Source of the DNA: Cognaticolwellia mytili
GTDB lineage: Bacteria > Pseudomonadota > Gammaproteobacteria > Enterobacterales > Alteromonadaceae
Assembly (NCBI RefSeq): GCF_002104475.1
Contig: NZ_NBOF01000005.1
Span: 186,001-250,000, forward strand
Length of the DNA stretch: 64,000 bases
Direction: 5' to 3'
How positions within the stretch are numbered: the stretch's first letter is position 1; every line of letters starts with the position of its first letter. Position numbers and translations under genes: made by a program. Under the pieces are notes generated by a model. It saw only the letters and a list, made by a program, of their open reading frames with translations. It searched no databases and was not told the origin of the DNA. Shown here one piece after another: positions 1 through 8,431 of this stretch.

Positions 1-231
1 GTATTGGCATTAAATGCCGCTAATCGTGCAGTATCTGATCGTGGGGACATCGCAGTAACTCGTAGTTTTAGTACACAAGAAATTGGCTACCTTGCGGCAT
101 TTTTGCGCTCATTGACGGATAAAAGCGCACTCGCCGGCAGCAATGAAATGAATGCTTTAACTCCTCCTAGAGACGGTGGGCCAGATGGTCATCAGCTTGA
201 TGCGGTTGATAAGGACGGTAAGGCTCTATAA
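1..231 (+). CDS. C-terminal fragment of a probable di-haem cytochrome c peroxidase (MauG/CcpA-like)
   Basis: An open frame runs in from the left edge and stops with TAA at 229-231, so only about 76 C-terminal residues are present and the true start lies outside the window. The segment 'STQEIGYLAAFLRSLTD' resembles the last helix of bacterial di-haem cytochrome c peroxidases and related periplasmic c-type cytochromes, where a 'LvaFLraLTD' pattern is usual. No CXXCH haem motif falls inside the fragment, so the call rests on this tail alone. If correct, the enzyme reduces hydrogen peroxide in the periplasm. Another c-type cytochrome remains possible. Confidence 0.5.
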   Translation, partial: VLALNAANRAVSDRGDIAVTRSFSTQEIGYLAAFLRSLTDKSALAGSNEMNALTPPRDGGPDGHQLDAVDKDGKAL

Positions 232-250
232 CCGTTTATTTTAATAAAAA

Positions 251-282
251 TATGATTGTCAGCAATATTTCTGACAATCATA
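251..282 (-). terminator. Bidirectional intrinsic terminator between convergent genes
   Basis: A perfect 12-bp stem (251-262 with 271-282) encloses an 8-base loop. On the minus strand it is followed by a T-rich run (TTTTTATTAAAA), so it should end the lipoprotein transcript. It probably also serves the cytochrome gene that ends at 231. Confidence 0.75.
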
Positions 283-339
283 CCTTCCTTATAAATATAG
301 GCTCGATATTTGATTAGCTGTTACTTAACCCAAGTAAGG

Positions 340-711
340 TTACTTACCCAAATCTTTTAACGCTCTTAAGTCAGTACGTTCAATTTCTTGTGCATAAATA
401 GCCGTTGGCTTGTCAGTAATACTCGAGTACAGCACAACTTTACTGTCAGTGACTTGAATACCGTAATTACCTGATGTGAGATATACCCCACCTGAATAGC
501 GACCCGATGTAGATAACCAGTCAGCTTTATTTTCTTCCAACCACGCTTTTAGCATAATATATTCGGGATCTGTTGCTATCAACTGTACTTTTTTATCGCT
601 ACCGTCACTTAAAAACACGGTTACCTTCTCATCAAGCTGCACATCCACCAACTTGCTACAACCGGTAAGCACAAATAACAACGCTGATAAAACTAGCAAA
701 TATTTTTTCAT
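340..711 (-). CDS. Small lipoprotein of unknown function
   Basis: A 123-residue protein with an N-terminal hydrophobic segment (about residues 4-16) ending in the lipobox LTGC, so it is probably processed by signal peptidase II and lipid-anchored. I chose the ATG at 711 because it gives a classical MKKYLL signal peptide; a TTG four codons further upstream is also in frame. The mature part is about 105 residues, charged, with no motif I recognise. It stands alone, converging on the cytochrome gene. Function unknown. Confidence 0.7.
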   Translation of the reverse strand: MKKYLLVLSALLFVLTGCSKLVDVQLDEKVTVFLSDGSDKKVQLIATDPEYIMLKAWLEENKADWLSTSGRYSGGVYLTSGNYGIQVTDSKVVLYSSITDKPTAIYAQEIERTDLRALKDLGK

Positions 712-1091
712 TTCATTATCCAATTATATTGAAAAACCAAGACGATACGTCGCAAAAACTGTCACTTCATTTTAGCCTAATCTAAATATGATGACTTGAT
801 AAAGCTCAATTTATTAGTTTTTTGTTAAATAAGACAACTTAAAATGAACATAACTTTGTCTATATGTAAAAAAAGATAAACAAAGAGTTTGTTTTATCTG
901 TAACTTCTAAGCGCGAATAAATTGAGCTAAAAACATAAATTCATACACTTCTACTGCCACTTTCATGCTTAGTGCTTAGTGCTTAGTATTTGAACTTAAT
1001 CTTATCAAAGGGCATGATACTAAAACATTCAACTAACAAATTATACAGGCCTCAATAGAGCGATCACTTTAGAAATTCGCTGAGAAAAAAT
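712..1091. other. Divergent intergenic region with a 7-bp tandem repeat
   Basis: This AT-rich region separates the lipoprotein gene from the peroxiredoxin-like gene and must hold both promoters. The only structure I see is a short tandem repeat, AGTGCTT repeated with slight change at about 965-987. No RNA gene or convincing operator is visible. Confidence 0.5.
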
Positions 1092-1907
1092 ATGAATCAA
1101 ATAGCCATAAGTTTTACCTTACTAAGTATTATAATTGCTGCTGCCAGTCTAGCATCTTACTTTTCAAAGCTAAAAAAAAACCAAACACCTGAACACCCAA
1201 TTGGACTAGCAACAGCACTACCAATAAGTATCGCGCTAGGAGTTTATGCGGTGTTTTCATCAAGCTCGTCGCTAGTAACTTTTGTTACTACGCTTTCTGT
1301 TAGCTTACTAATATTAATCAGTGCGATACTGCTGTTTTTTCTTGTGCAGAAAAGAACACCACTAGGAAAGCTGAAAGTAAAAGTTGGCGACAATATTTTA
1401 CCGTTTACTACAGATGACTTTACAGGAAACATCTTCAACTCTGAGGTTTTAAAGGGCAAAAAAATGCTATTAAAATTCTATCGTGGTTCATGGTGTCCAT
1501 ACTGTAACGCAGAGCTGAAAATGATGAGTAACATGAAGCCAGAACTTGATGCTTACGGTGTCAGTGTGTTCGCTTTATCAGGTGATACCACAGCACAGGT
1601 CCAAGCACATATTAAACGTGACAATCTTAATATTTCACTGCTTTCAGATCCTGAATTAGCCGTTGTGAAACAATACGGTGTTGAGCACCAAAAGGCCGTA
1701 GGTTGGGAGTCTAATAATATCAAAACCATTTTTGGCATTTCAATGTCATTTAGCATGTTTACCTATCGTTCAATGTCGATACCAACCTCTATCTTAATTG
1801 ATGAAAACGGTATTATTAAGTGGATTGATCAATCAAAAGATTATCGTATTCGTGCGAGCCATGAGAACTTAATGGCGGTCATTAAGGATAATTTTATACT
1901 TAGTTAA
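1092..1907 (+). CDS. Membrane-anchored peroxiredoxin-like (AhpC/TSA) protein
   Basis: 271 residues. Three hydrophobic segments (about 5-24, 38-56 and 65-86) precede a thioredoxin-fold domain from about residue 95. The active-site region reads 'FYRGSWCPYCNAEL' near residue 130, the pattern of the AhpC/TSA 'peroxiredoxin-like' family, with a CPYC pair that could act as peroxidatic and resolving cysteines or as a thioredoxin-type disulfide. From the family, a thiol peroxidase or disulfide reductase is expected, facing either side of the inner membrane. The gene is isolated. The N-terminal membrane unit is the odd part: most family members are soluble. The exact reaction is an inference. Confidence 0.7.
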   Translation: MNQIAISFTLLSIIIAAASLASYFSKLKKNQTPEHPIGLATALPISIALGVYAVFSSSSSLVTFVTTLSVSLLILISAILLFFLVQKRTPLGKLKVKVGDNILPFTTDDFTGNIFNSEVLKGKKMLLKFYRGSWCPYCNAELKMMSNMKPELDAYGVSVFALSGDTTAQVQAHIKRDNLNISLLSDPELAVVKQYGVEHQKAVGWESNNIKTIFGISMSFSMFTYRSMSIPTSILIDENGIIKWIDQSKDYRIRASHENLMAVIKDNFILS

Positions 1908-2148
1908 TTGAATAAGTGCTAATAGTTAAGTATTTTTCATTTTGTATTTACAAGGATTTCACTTAACTTTTGTTTATCTTCTTCACTACGCCTTATATAA
2001 AGCTTATGCTATTTCGTAAAAATCACGTTAATACTTTATTTTTATAGTAAATACTAAGCTTCACCAACTCTTCACCAAAGCTATACTGTCTTTTTCATGT
2101 GTTCTGATAATGTAAATCATCTAAAAAATTGTCTCAGGTGTTTGGTTA

Positions 2149-3387
2149 ATGAAAAAAATAATTTTTGTACTGTGCGGGTTAATTATTCTTAGTGCTACTG
2201 GTTACGCTGCTGAGACTGAACATGCCAGCAAACCTATTGTTAATGGTTACGAGCATCAACATTCATCAACAATATTTTCCGAAAAAAGACGTTACATGGT
2301 ATCGCTGCCAGAGCGCTATTTGATGAATAAGCGACATTACCCAAGCCTGTACGTTATTGATGCTGACTTTCAATTTCAACATGTGTCAGCGGTAGTAAAA
2401 AATCTCACCCGTATGGGAAAAATTCCACCGATGATCGTGATAGGAATAGCGAATCAAGGCGGTGATGACTACCTGAAAACGACAACATGGCCAGATAAGA
2501 ATGATGATGCTTTCGGTGATGCAGCAAAACTTCAACGCTATATTAGCCAAGAGTTACTGCCGTTAATTGATAAAAATTACCGCACCAATAAGCAAAAGGC
2601 GCTTTCAGGGTATTCACTTGGTGGTTTATTCACGCTTTACAGTATGATGCAACAAAATACACCATTTAATGCTTTTCTCGCCATGAGTCCTAGCGCTTGG
2701 TTTGATGGCAACAGCTTGCCAAAAAAACTGACACCATTATTAGCAGCAAATAAACTACAAGCACCTGTATTTATTTCTCTTGCTAATGAAGAAGACATGG
2801 GTGTTGACGAGGTTGTTAAAGTATTTGAAGCATCGGCAGCTAAATCATTAAGGTGGCAGTACAAGCATTACCCTAATGAAAATCACTTTACTACTGCCCT
2901 ACCTGCACTTTATGACGGCTTACAATTTTTAGCACCTCATTATGCAATTGATGGCACAGATATGCTGGCAATTGGCGACTATAAAGCAGTATTCGCACAC
3001 TTTAAAACACAACAAAAAAGTTGGGCAGGTTTTCAGTTTGAATGGTTACACGCCTACCAATTTGCTAAATACATGTTTTGGTCAAAACAAATTCAGCAAG
3101 TTGACGAGATATTAGCGGTGATTAAAGCAGAGTTTCCTGAGTCATACACTATGGTAAACATTCATCTTGCCAATGGCTTTAATAAAAAGAAAGATCATCC
3201 AAAAGCGTTACAGTTATTAAAGAATGTAAAAGCTGAAGGTGAAAGTTTTCCTGGTTGGCATAAACAAATGAGTGTTTATTATGACGCTATTGATAGACAA
3301 GATTTAGCACAAAAGCATCAAGATATTGCGTTAAAGCTAGCTGAGCAATATCAATTTGAAAGCTGGGAAGTGTGGGAACTAATGTAA
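2149..3387 (+). CDS. Secreted esterase of the alpha/beta hydrolase D family (Fes/IroE-like fold)
   Basis: 412 residues with a signal peptide (MKKIIFVLCGLIILSATGYA, cleavage after about residue 20). The catalytic domain (about 30-270) carries the nucleophile elbow GYSLGG near residue 154, an 'ALSGYSLGGLFT' context typical of esterase D/siderophore-esterase-like hydrolases, and a candidate catalytic His in 'NENHFTT' near residue 246. The last 130 residues are helical and look like tetratricopeptide-type repeats, which lie outside the usual esterase core. It probably hydrolyses an ester in the periplasm; the substrate cannot be read from the sequence. The gene is monocistronic. Confidence 0.75.
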   Translation: MKKIIFVLCGLIILSATGYAAETEHASKPIVNGYEHQHSSTIFSEKRRYMVSLPERYLMNKRHYPSLYVIDADFQFQHVSAVVKNLTRMGKIPPMIVIGIANQGGDDYLKTTTWPDKNDDAFGDAAKLQRYISQELLPLIDKNYRTNKQKALSGYSLGGLFTLYSMMQQNTPFNAFLAMSPSAWFDGNSLPKKLTPLLAANKLQAPVFISLANEEDMGVDEVVKVFEASAAKSLRWQYKHYPNENHFTTALPALYDGLQFLAPHYAIDGTDMLAIGDYKAVFAHFKTQQKSWAGFQFEWLHAYQFAKYMFWSKQIQQVDEILAVIKAEFPESYTMVNIHLANGFNKKKDHPKALQLLKNVKAEGESFPGWHKQMSVYYDAIDRQDLAQKHQDIALKLAEQYQFESWEVWELM

Positions 3388-3403
3388 TCTCAACTTAAAA
3401 TGT

Positions 3404-3436
3404 TAAATGGCGACTCATTACCTTAGCCGCCATTTA
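3404..3436. terminator. Possible hairpin terminator after the esterase gene
   Basis: TAAATGGCG (3404-3412) pairs with CGCCATTTA (3428-3436) across a 15-base loop just after the stop codon. There is no long T run, so termination is only likely. Confidence 0.4.
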
Positions 3437-3637
3437 TCATATTAACCGCTTTATATAGCTGAAGATGTTAGCCAAATACTCAAGCAGCATTTGTTTTTCA
3501 TTACTTAGTGCTAAAGCGTGACAAACATCAACTTTAATTTTTAATCCCGATTAATTATTAAGTAAAAGACTGTCGGAAAAAAATAACTTATTCGAAGTCT
3601 TCTTCAGTTGACGTTGAGTAATATCACCGTTATTGAG

Positions 3638-4558
3638 TTAATCTATTAACAAATATTCATAGGTAGAAAGCAAGCTTTCTGCAATATAATTACTTTCATG
3701 AGCAACAGAGTCTAAATACGACAATGCCACTGAATTTACACAATCTGTATATTTTTCAGTTCGAGTTTCAGTGCTAGCCGCAGTAACACCTGCTTGAATT
3801 GTTTCTTCAATTACTGTGCTACAACCATTTTTATTCTGCCAAAATGCAATGGTATCAGGCACCGACGCAATATTGCCATTATCTCTACCAAAAAATGGGA
3901 CTTCCTTATCAATAGTACTATGCAAATGGTGCACTGCAATTGAAGTAGAAGTAGAACAAGCATCGAAGTCACCTCTAAACTGACCTGCAAGTGATATCAC
4001 AGCAGATAATCGCTCTGGTATTTTACACGCCAATTTATATGCCATAAATCCACCAGCTGAATACCCAAAAATAAAAATTTTATTATCTGTAAAAGTGTAC
4101 TTACTTTGGGCCTCATCGATAACATTTATCAAATAGTCAACATCTGGTGTTTCAGAAAGAGTATTGTTGGTACTTGTCCATTCATAACTAGAGTTATTAC
4201 CTTTAGGAGCAATGCTAACAAGGTTGAATTTATCTGCTATTGCTTTGGAACCGAATATTTCAGAGACTTTAGTTGGCGCACCTGGGGCGCCGTGTAAAAA
4301 AATTGCTAAACCAGAATATTCACTTGTGTCATTTGACGCGTAAGTAATAGCAGATCTATTCCCTATGGTTATGCACGACTGATCACTGTCAATTGAATAT
4401 TGTCCGCACTTTGCAGTTGCGGTTGGCACTGATGGTGTAGGTGCTGGGACTGGTTGTGATTTTTCATTACTAGAGCCTCCTCCACAACCTGTTAATATCC
4501 CCCACAGTATCATATTAATCGTCAAAATTTTTGTAAGTGTGTGTTTACGCATGTCCAT
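3638..4558 (-). CDS. Lipoprotein alpha/beta hydrolase, poly(3-hydroxybutyrate)-depolymerase-like
   Basis: 306 residues. The N-terminus has a hydrophobic segment ending in the lipobox LTGC followed by GGGSS and a Pro/Ser/Thr linker, so the enzyme is lipid-anchored. The catalytic domain contains the oxyanion-region motif 'FLHGAPGAP' and a nucleophile elbow GYSAGG ('IFGYSAGGFMAYKLAC'), which match the LpqC/PHB-depolymerase-like family (COG3509 type). An AAGGAT ribosome-binding site 5 bases before the ATG at 4558 supports this start. It is divergent from the ToxR-like regulator at 4685, which is its most likely controller (inference). The natural polymer or ester substrate is unknown. Confidence 0.7.
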   Translation of the reverse strand: MDMRKHTLTKILTINMILWGILTGCGGGSSNEKSQPVPAPTPSVPTATAKCGQYSIDSDQSCITIGNRSAITYASNDTSEYSGLAIFLHGAPGAPTKVSEIFGSKAIADKFNLVSIAPKGNNSSYEWTSTNNTLSETPDVDYLINVIDEAQSKYTFTDNKIFIFGYSAGGFMAYKLACKIPERLSAVISLAGQFRGDFDACSTSTSIAVHHLHSTIDKEVPFFGRDNGNIASVPDTIAFWQNKNGCSTVIEETIQAGVTAASTETRTEKYTDCVNSVALSYLDSVAHESNYIAESLLSTYEYLLID

Positions 4559-4684
4559 AGTTTATCCTTTTCAATATATTTGGAAATAACTTGTAGAAAA
4601 ACCTTAAAAAGAGCAATAATGAAAATATAATGAAATGATAATTTTTTTTATAATCACAATAAAAACAAAGGCTAACATTCTTAA

Positions 4685-6733
4685 ATGATATTTTCTTTTT
4701 CCTCTTTTATCATCCATGAAAATAATTTCACATTAAGCAAAAATGCTCAAAAAATTGAAATCGAGCCAAAAATATTCACTTTACTCTGTTATTTATGTAA
4801 AAATTCTAATCGAGCTATTTCACGCAAAGAACTTATCGAAAAAGTATGGCAGGGACGTATTATTAGTGACGCCGCTGTAAACCGCGCAATTGGAGAATTA
4901 AGAAAATTAATTGAAATAGATGTTCAAAAGCCTCTGTATATAGTTACTGTCAGTAAAGTTGGGTATCGCTTCAACGCTGTTGTTCATTTACAAGAAAGTG
5001 CCAAACTAATTGATAAAAATACAACTAACCTGCCAGGGACTGGTAAGCACCCAAGTCATACGGTTCGACGTCTGATAATTTTCGCTTTTATAGCGACTGT
5101 ATTAATAGTATTCCTAAGTTATAAGCTCACAGTGAAAAGTGATTTGCTCTTTAGTCTTTCAAAACCTACACCTTTAACAACGGTTAAAGGTAATGCATTT
5201 AAACAGCAAATGTTTAAAAATGGCGATGTTGTTTTTATCCATAGAAATTCAAAAAATAAATACGCACAATTATGGCTTCAACCCGCAGGTCTAACAGCAT
5301 CAAAGTTAACTAATGACTCTTATTATTATACGCATGTAATATTTAAAGACGCTGATACTATATTCGCAACAAGGTTCGATAGTTTGAAAGAAAGGAACTG
5401 TCAAATAGTTAAAATTACCATTTCAAATAAGCATATAGAAAAAATTACAGACTGTGCCAAAAGAGCCATTACCCATTTGGCATATAATGCCTCCTCTCGA
5501 AAATTATACTTTAACTTTCGAGATCAGGTTTCTCAGCCATATAGCATTCGAAGTATTCAATTAGATACCATGCGAATACAGCAGCTAACAAACTCAAATC
5601 CAGAAGGTAATACCAGAGGCGACTATCTATTTTCATTATCTCCTAATGGCAAAGAATTAGCTGTTTTTGAATACCAGCAAGATGGTGGAGCAATGCTTAA
5701 AGTGGTTGACTTGAGTGATATAAAAATAGTGAAAAGCTATAACATTTTTTATAGTGTTAATGGACTTGATTGGCTAGATAACCAAACGATACTCACATCT
5801 GATAATGAAGGGGTTAAGTCTTTTAATTTAATCACGAAAAAACACCAAGCGCTGCTTGATAGTAAGGGCATAACGCAGGCTGATTATTCCCAACATCTGT
5901 CATTATTATCGTATGTTAAGTTCGATGCTACACGAAATATCTATCAGCTGTCGCATCAAGACAACAAGCCAGCCAAAGCATTAACTCATTCACCTTTTAC
6001 TAACTTTCATCCTATTTACGCTAATACTTCAGATGCGCTAGTTTATCTTTCCACCGATAGCGGAAAAATAGATATTCAATTGATAGATCAGCAGAATAAA
6101 GTATCTACGTTGCACTTTCCCGAGTCGATTAAACACATTGTAAATATGAAGTGGGCCAAAGACGATAGCTTCATCATCGTCAGTATAAATTCAAAGTTAT
6201 ATCAATACTCACTACACAACAAGCAGTGGCAAGAGATTAAGGTCAACTTAAAAAATATCCATTATGCAGAGGTAATGAATAACCAGAACGTAATTGTTAG
6301 CAGTGACCAAAGTGGAGATTGGCAGCTTTGGGAGGTAGAGTTAGCGTCAGGTAATACCAAAAAAATGACAAAAAATGGGGGCTATAGCGCGAACTATGTA
6401 GCTTCAAATAATACTCTATTGGTGAGTAAATATAGTCAGGAAGGTTTATTTCAATTTAACCTCGACACACAATTAGAAACAAAAATAAAAGAAGATTTTA
6501 AAATCACTGATTGGAATAAATGGCAAGTTCGTGGAGATAATATCTACTCATGGAAAAGTAATTATATAGTTAGGCGCAATTTGAAAACAAATAAAGAAAC
6601 CACAATGTGGGAAATTCATGAACCAAATTCTTACTTCTTTAATATCAACTTTAACGAGAATAAAGTTGCATACAAAGTAACCGAACAAGAAAAGGCCAGT
6701 GTTTGGAAAAACACTTTATCGCTAAGTAACTAG
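4685..6733 (+). CDS. ToxR/CadC-like membrane-bound transcriptional regulator with periplasmic beta-propeller
   Basis: 682 residues. Residues 1-97 form an OmpR/PhoB-type winged helix ('RKELIEKVWQGRIISDAAVNR' region, ending in the wing 'VSKVGYRF'). A single membrane helix follows at about 130-147. The large C-terminal part (150-682) contains repeated beta strands of the TolB/WD40 type ('DYLFSLSPNGKELAVFEY', 'TNFHPIYANTSDALVYLS'), giving a probable periplasmic sensor propeller. There is no receiver domain, as in CadC-type one-component regulators. It is divergent from the lipoprotein hydrolase at 4558, with 126 bp between them that probably hold its operator. The inducing signal is not readable. 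Confidence 0.8.
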   Translation: MIFSFSSFIIHENNFTLSKNAQKIEIEPKIFTLLCYLCKNSNRAISRKELIEKVWQGRIISDAAVNRAIGELRKLIEIDVQKPLYIVTVSKVGYRFNAVVHLQESAKLIDKNTTNLPGTGKHPSHTVRRLIIFAFIATVLIVFLSYKLTVKSDLLFSLSKPTPLTTVKGNAFKQQMFKNGDVVFIHRNSKNKYAQLWLQPAGLTASKLTNDSYYYTHVIFKDADTIFATRFDSLKERNCQIVKITISNKHIEKITDCAKRAITHLAYNASSRKLYFNFRDQVSQPYSIRSIQLDTMRIQQLTNSNPEGNTRGDYLFSLSPNGKELAVFEYQQDGGAMLKVVDLSDIKIVKSYNIFYSVNGLDWLDNQTILTSDNEGVKSFNLITKKHQALLDSKGITQADYSQHLSLLSYVKFDATRNIYQLSHQDNKPAKALTHSPFTNFHPIYANTSDALVYLSTDSGKIDIQLIDQQNKVSTLHFPESIKHIVNMKWAKDDSFIIVSINSKLYQYSLHNKQWQEIKVNLKNIHYAEVMNNQNVIVSSDQSGDWQLWEVELASGNTKKMTKNGGYSANYVASNNTLLVSKYSQEGLFQFNLDTQLETKIKEDFKITDWNKWQVRGDNIYSWKSNYIVRRNLKTNKETTMWEIHEPNSYFFNINFNENKVAYKVTEQEKASVWKNTLSLSN

Positions 6734-6838
6734 TTTCAGAGCCAGGCTAGAAGATCAGCGCAAAGCGCAGTACTAAGGTAATAGTTACTCTCTTATCAAG
6801 TACTGCAACACTGAACAGATTTTCAGCGGCCGAAACTA
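6731..6838. repeat. Imperfect inverted repeat filling the gap between two convergent genes
   Basis: TAGTTTC at 6731-6737 is repeated inverted at 6832-6838, and GCAGTACT at 6768-6775 is repeated inverted at 6800-6807, with partial pairing between. The terminal TAGs supply the stop codons of both flanking genes. It could be a two-way terminator or a remnant of a small palindromic element. No target-site duplication is visible. Confidence 0.45.
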
Positions 6839-8431
6839 TTGGCAGAAACTTGGCTCTTCAATTGATAAGGCATAAGTTCGATACTCCATATCAGATTTCA
6901 AAATATGTTGCGCTAGCCAATTATAAAGAAACATACCAATTTTATGATGAATATCAGTATGGTAGTTATCAAGCTTATCTTGCAATAAGTGAAATTTTGC
7001 TCTCAATTCATCATGTTTTTTAATGTGCTCTTCGGTATTCGGGTAATTAATTTGTCTCAATAGATCTTCTTCTGTTGCAAAGTGCAAATCTATATAAGCA
7101 GATAAATTCTGGAACAGCATAATAGCCTTTGCTTTACTATCTTGCTTAAAAAAATCATTTATCATGAAAAAAAGCTCTTTATGTTGCTCATCAATGTCAG
7201 CGTTGCCAACCGAGTATTCTTCAACCCATTGAATATCTGTATTATTAGCATTACTACGATGAGGTATTATTTCAATTGGATTTTTAACTGCTTTTTCAAT
7301 ATTTTTTAAAATAGCACTTTTTTTAGACGGTTTAACTAAATAACCACTTAAGCCGAGTGGAATCCAACGTTTTACTTCCGCTTTATCCTTCTGGTGCACA
7401 TAAGCGATAATAGGTACTTTATTACCTTGGGCACGAATAGTTTTTGTAATATCAAAACCATTAATTTTGGGTAAGTCATACGCTAAAAGCACTACATCGG
7501 GCTTAAAGTCGCTAATTTGTGTCAATGCTGTTTGCCCATCATTTACTAGTAGGTATTTAAATGCCGTTTCAGAGAATATCTCGGCTATTACACGAGTAAA
7601 TAAATTAGATGGCTCAGCAATAAGTACCTTATAACTCACTGTTGCTGTAGGGTTTAATTTTATCTCATCTGACGTCAATAACTTAGTATTCATTCCTACA
7701 ACAGTTTTCTTTTTCGGCGTACTACGCTTTTCAACGCCTTCTGTTAGCGCTTTACTGTTTAACTTCAAAGTGACAAGTTGATCTAAAATATTCTGAATAC
7801 CTGCAGAGATGTTTTCATTCATGCCTTCTAAGCTCAAACCCACTAAATTTTGTAATACTAATCTGGCCTCATCACTGTCTAACGCTGCGGCATTCGATGC
7901 CGCTAAAATATCTGCTTTGCTATCATTCACTTCTTGAATGAACGATTTTTTCAGTATTACACCGTGCTCAATACAAGAAGCAAGTTCATCTTCACCTTCA
8001 GAAATAAGCTTTTCTAATCCTTCATTTTTATGACTCTCTATTAAGTGAAGCTCCTGTAGTAATACCAGTTTTAATCGATAAGGTTCATTAAGTGGATTTA
8101 TAATAACGTAATTATCAAATAAACCGTTTTCACAGGCTAAATATGCCCGATAGGTTTCGCGACTGTTAATCAGCAATATTGCGTTATGAGGTGCTATTTG
8201 TTGCTCATACTTTTCTAAGTAATTAATATAAAGTTGTATGGTATTTTTAATATTATTTGATGATAACAACAGTATTTTAGGCTTAGTTTCGGCAATAGTA
8301 CGCAGCTTTTCGGGGTTATATTTATAGGCATTAAACTTGAGCTCTAACTCCATAATTTGCTGAATGGCAGCTTCAACATTATCACGTTCTTGATAAATCA
8401 TCACAACATCAGGCTGACTCGATATTTTCAT
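6836..8431 (-). CDS. Degenerate double-receiver protein with C-terminal bacteriohemerythrin domain
   Basis: 531 residues. Residues 1-130 look like a receiver fold without its catalytic residues (strands 'DVVMIY', 'PKILLLS', 'NAILLIN'). A helical linker follows, then a second receiver at about 268-390 in which the phospho-acceptor position is Ala317 ('PDVVLLAYDLP'), although the late lysine (LVKPS) remains. Residues 405-525 are a complete hemerythrin with H...HxxxE...HxxxH...HxxxxD ('DEQHKEL', 'DLHFATEEDLL', 'EEHIKKHDEL', 'WLAQHILKSD'), which binds a di-iron centre sensing oxygen or nitric oxide. Its start overlaps the stop of the GGDEF-EAL gene (ATGA), so they are co-translated. It probably senses O2/NO for the cyclic-di-GMP partner (inference). 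Confidence 0.85.
   Translation of the reverse strand: MKISSQPDVVMIYQERDNVEAAIQQIMELELKFNAYKYNPEKLRTIAETKPKILLLSSNNIKNTIQLYINYLEKYEQQIAPHNAILLINSRETYRAYLACENGLFDNYVIINPLNEPYRLKLVLLQELHLIESHKNEGLEKLISEGEDELASCIEHGVILKKSFIQEVNDSKADILAASNAAALDSDEARLVLQNLVGLSLEGMNENISAGIQNILDQLVTLKLNSKALTEGVEKRSTPKKKTVVGMNTKLLTSDEIKLNPTATVSYKVLIAEPSNLFTRVIAEIFSETAFKYLLVNDGQTALTQISDFKPDVVLLAYDLPKINGFDITKTIRAQGNKVPIIAYVHQKDKAEVKRWIPLGLSGYLVKPSKKSAILKNIEKAVKNPIEIIPHRSNANNTDIQWVEEYSVGNADIDEQHKELFFMINDFFKQDSKAKAIMLFQNLSAYIDLHFATEEDLLRQINYPNTEEHIKKHDELRAKFHLLQDKLDNYHTDIHHKIGMFLYNWLAQHILKSDMEYRTYALSIEEPSFCQ

Noticed and set aside
965-987. AGTGCTT tandem repeat as a possible CRISPR or regulatory array
   Set aside because: Only three short contiguous units without spacers; most likely a slippage repeat.
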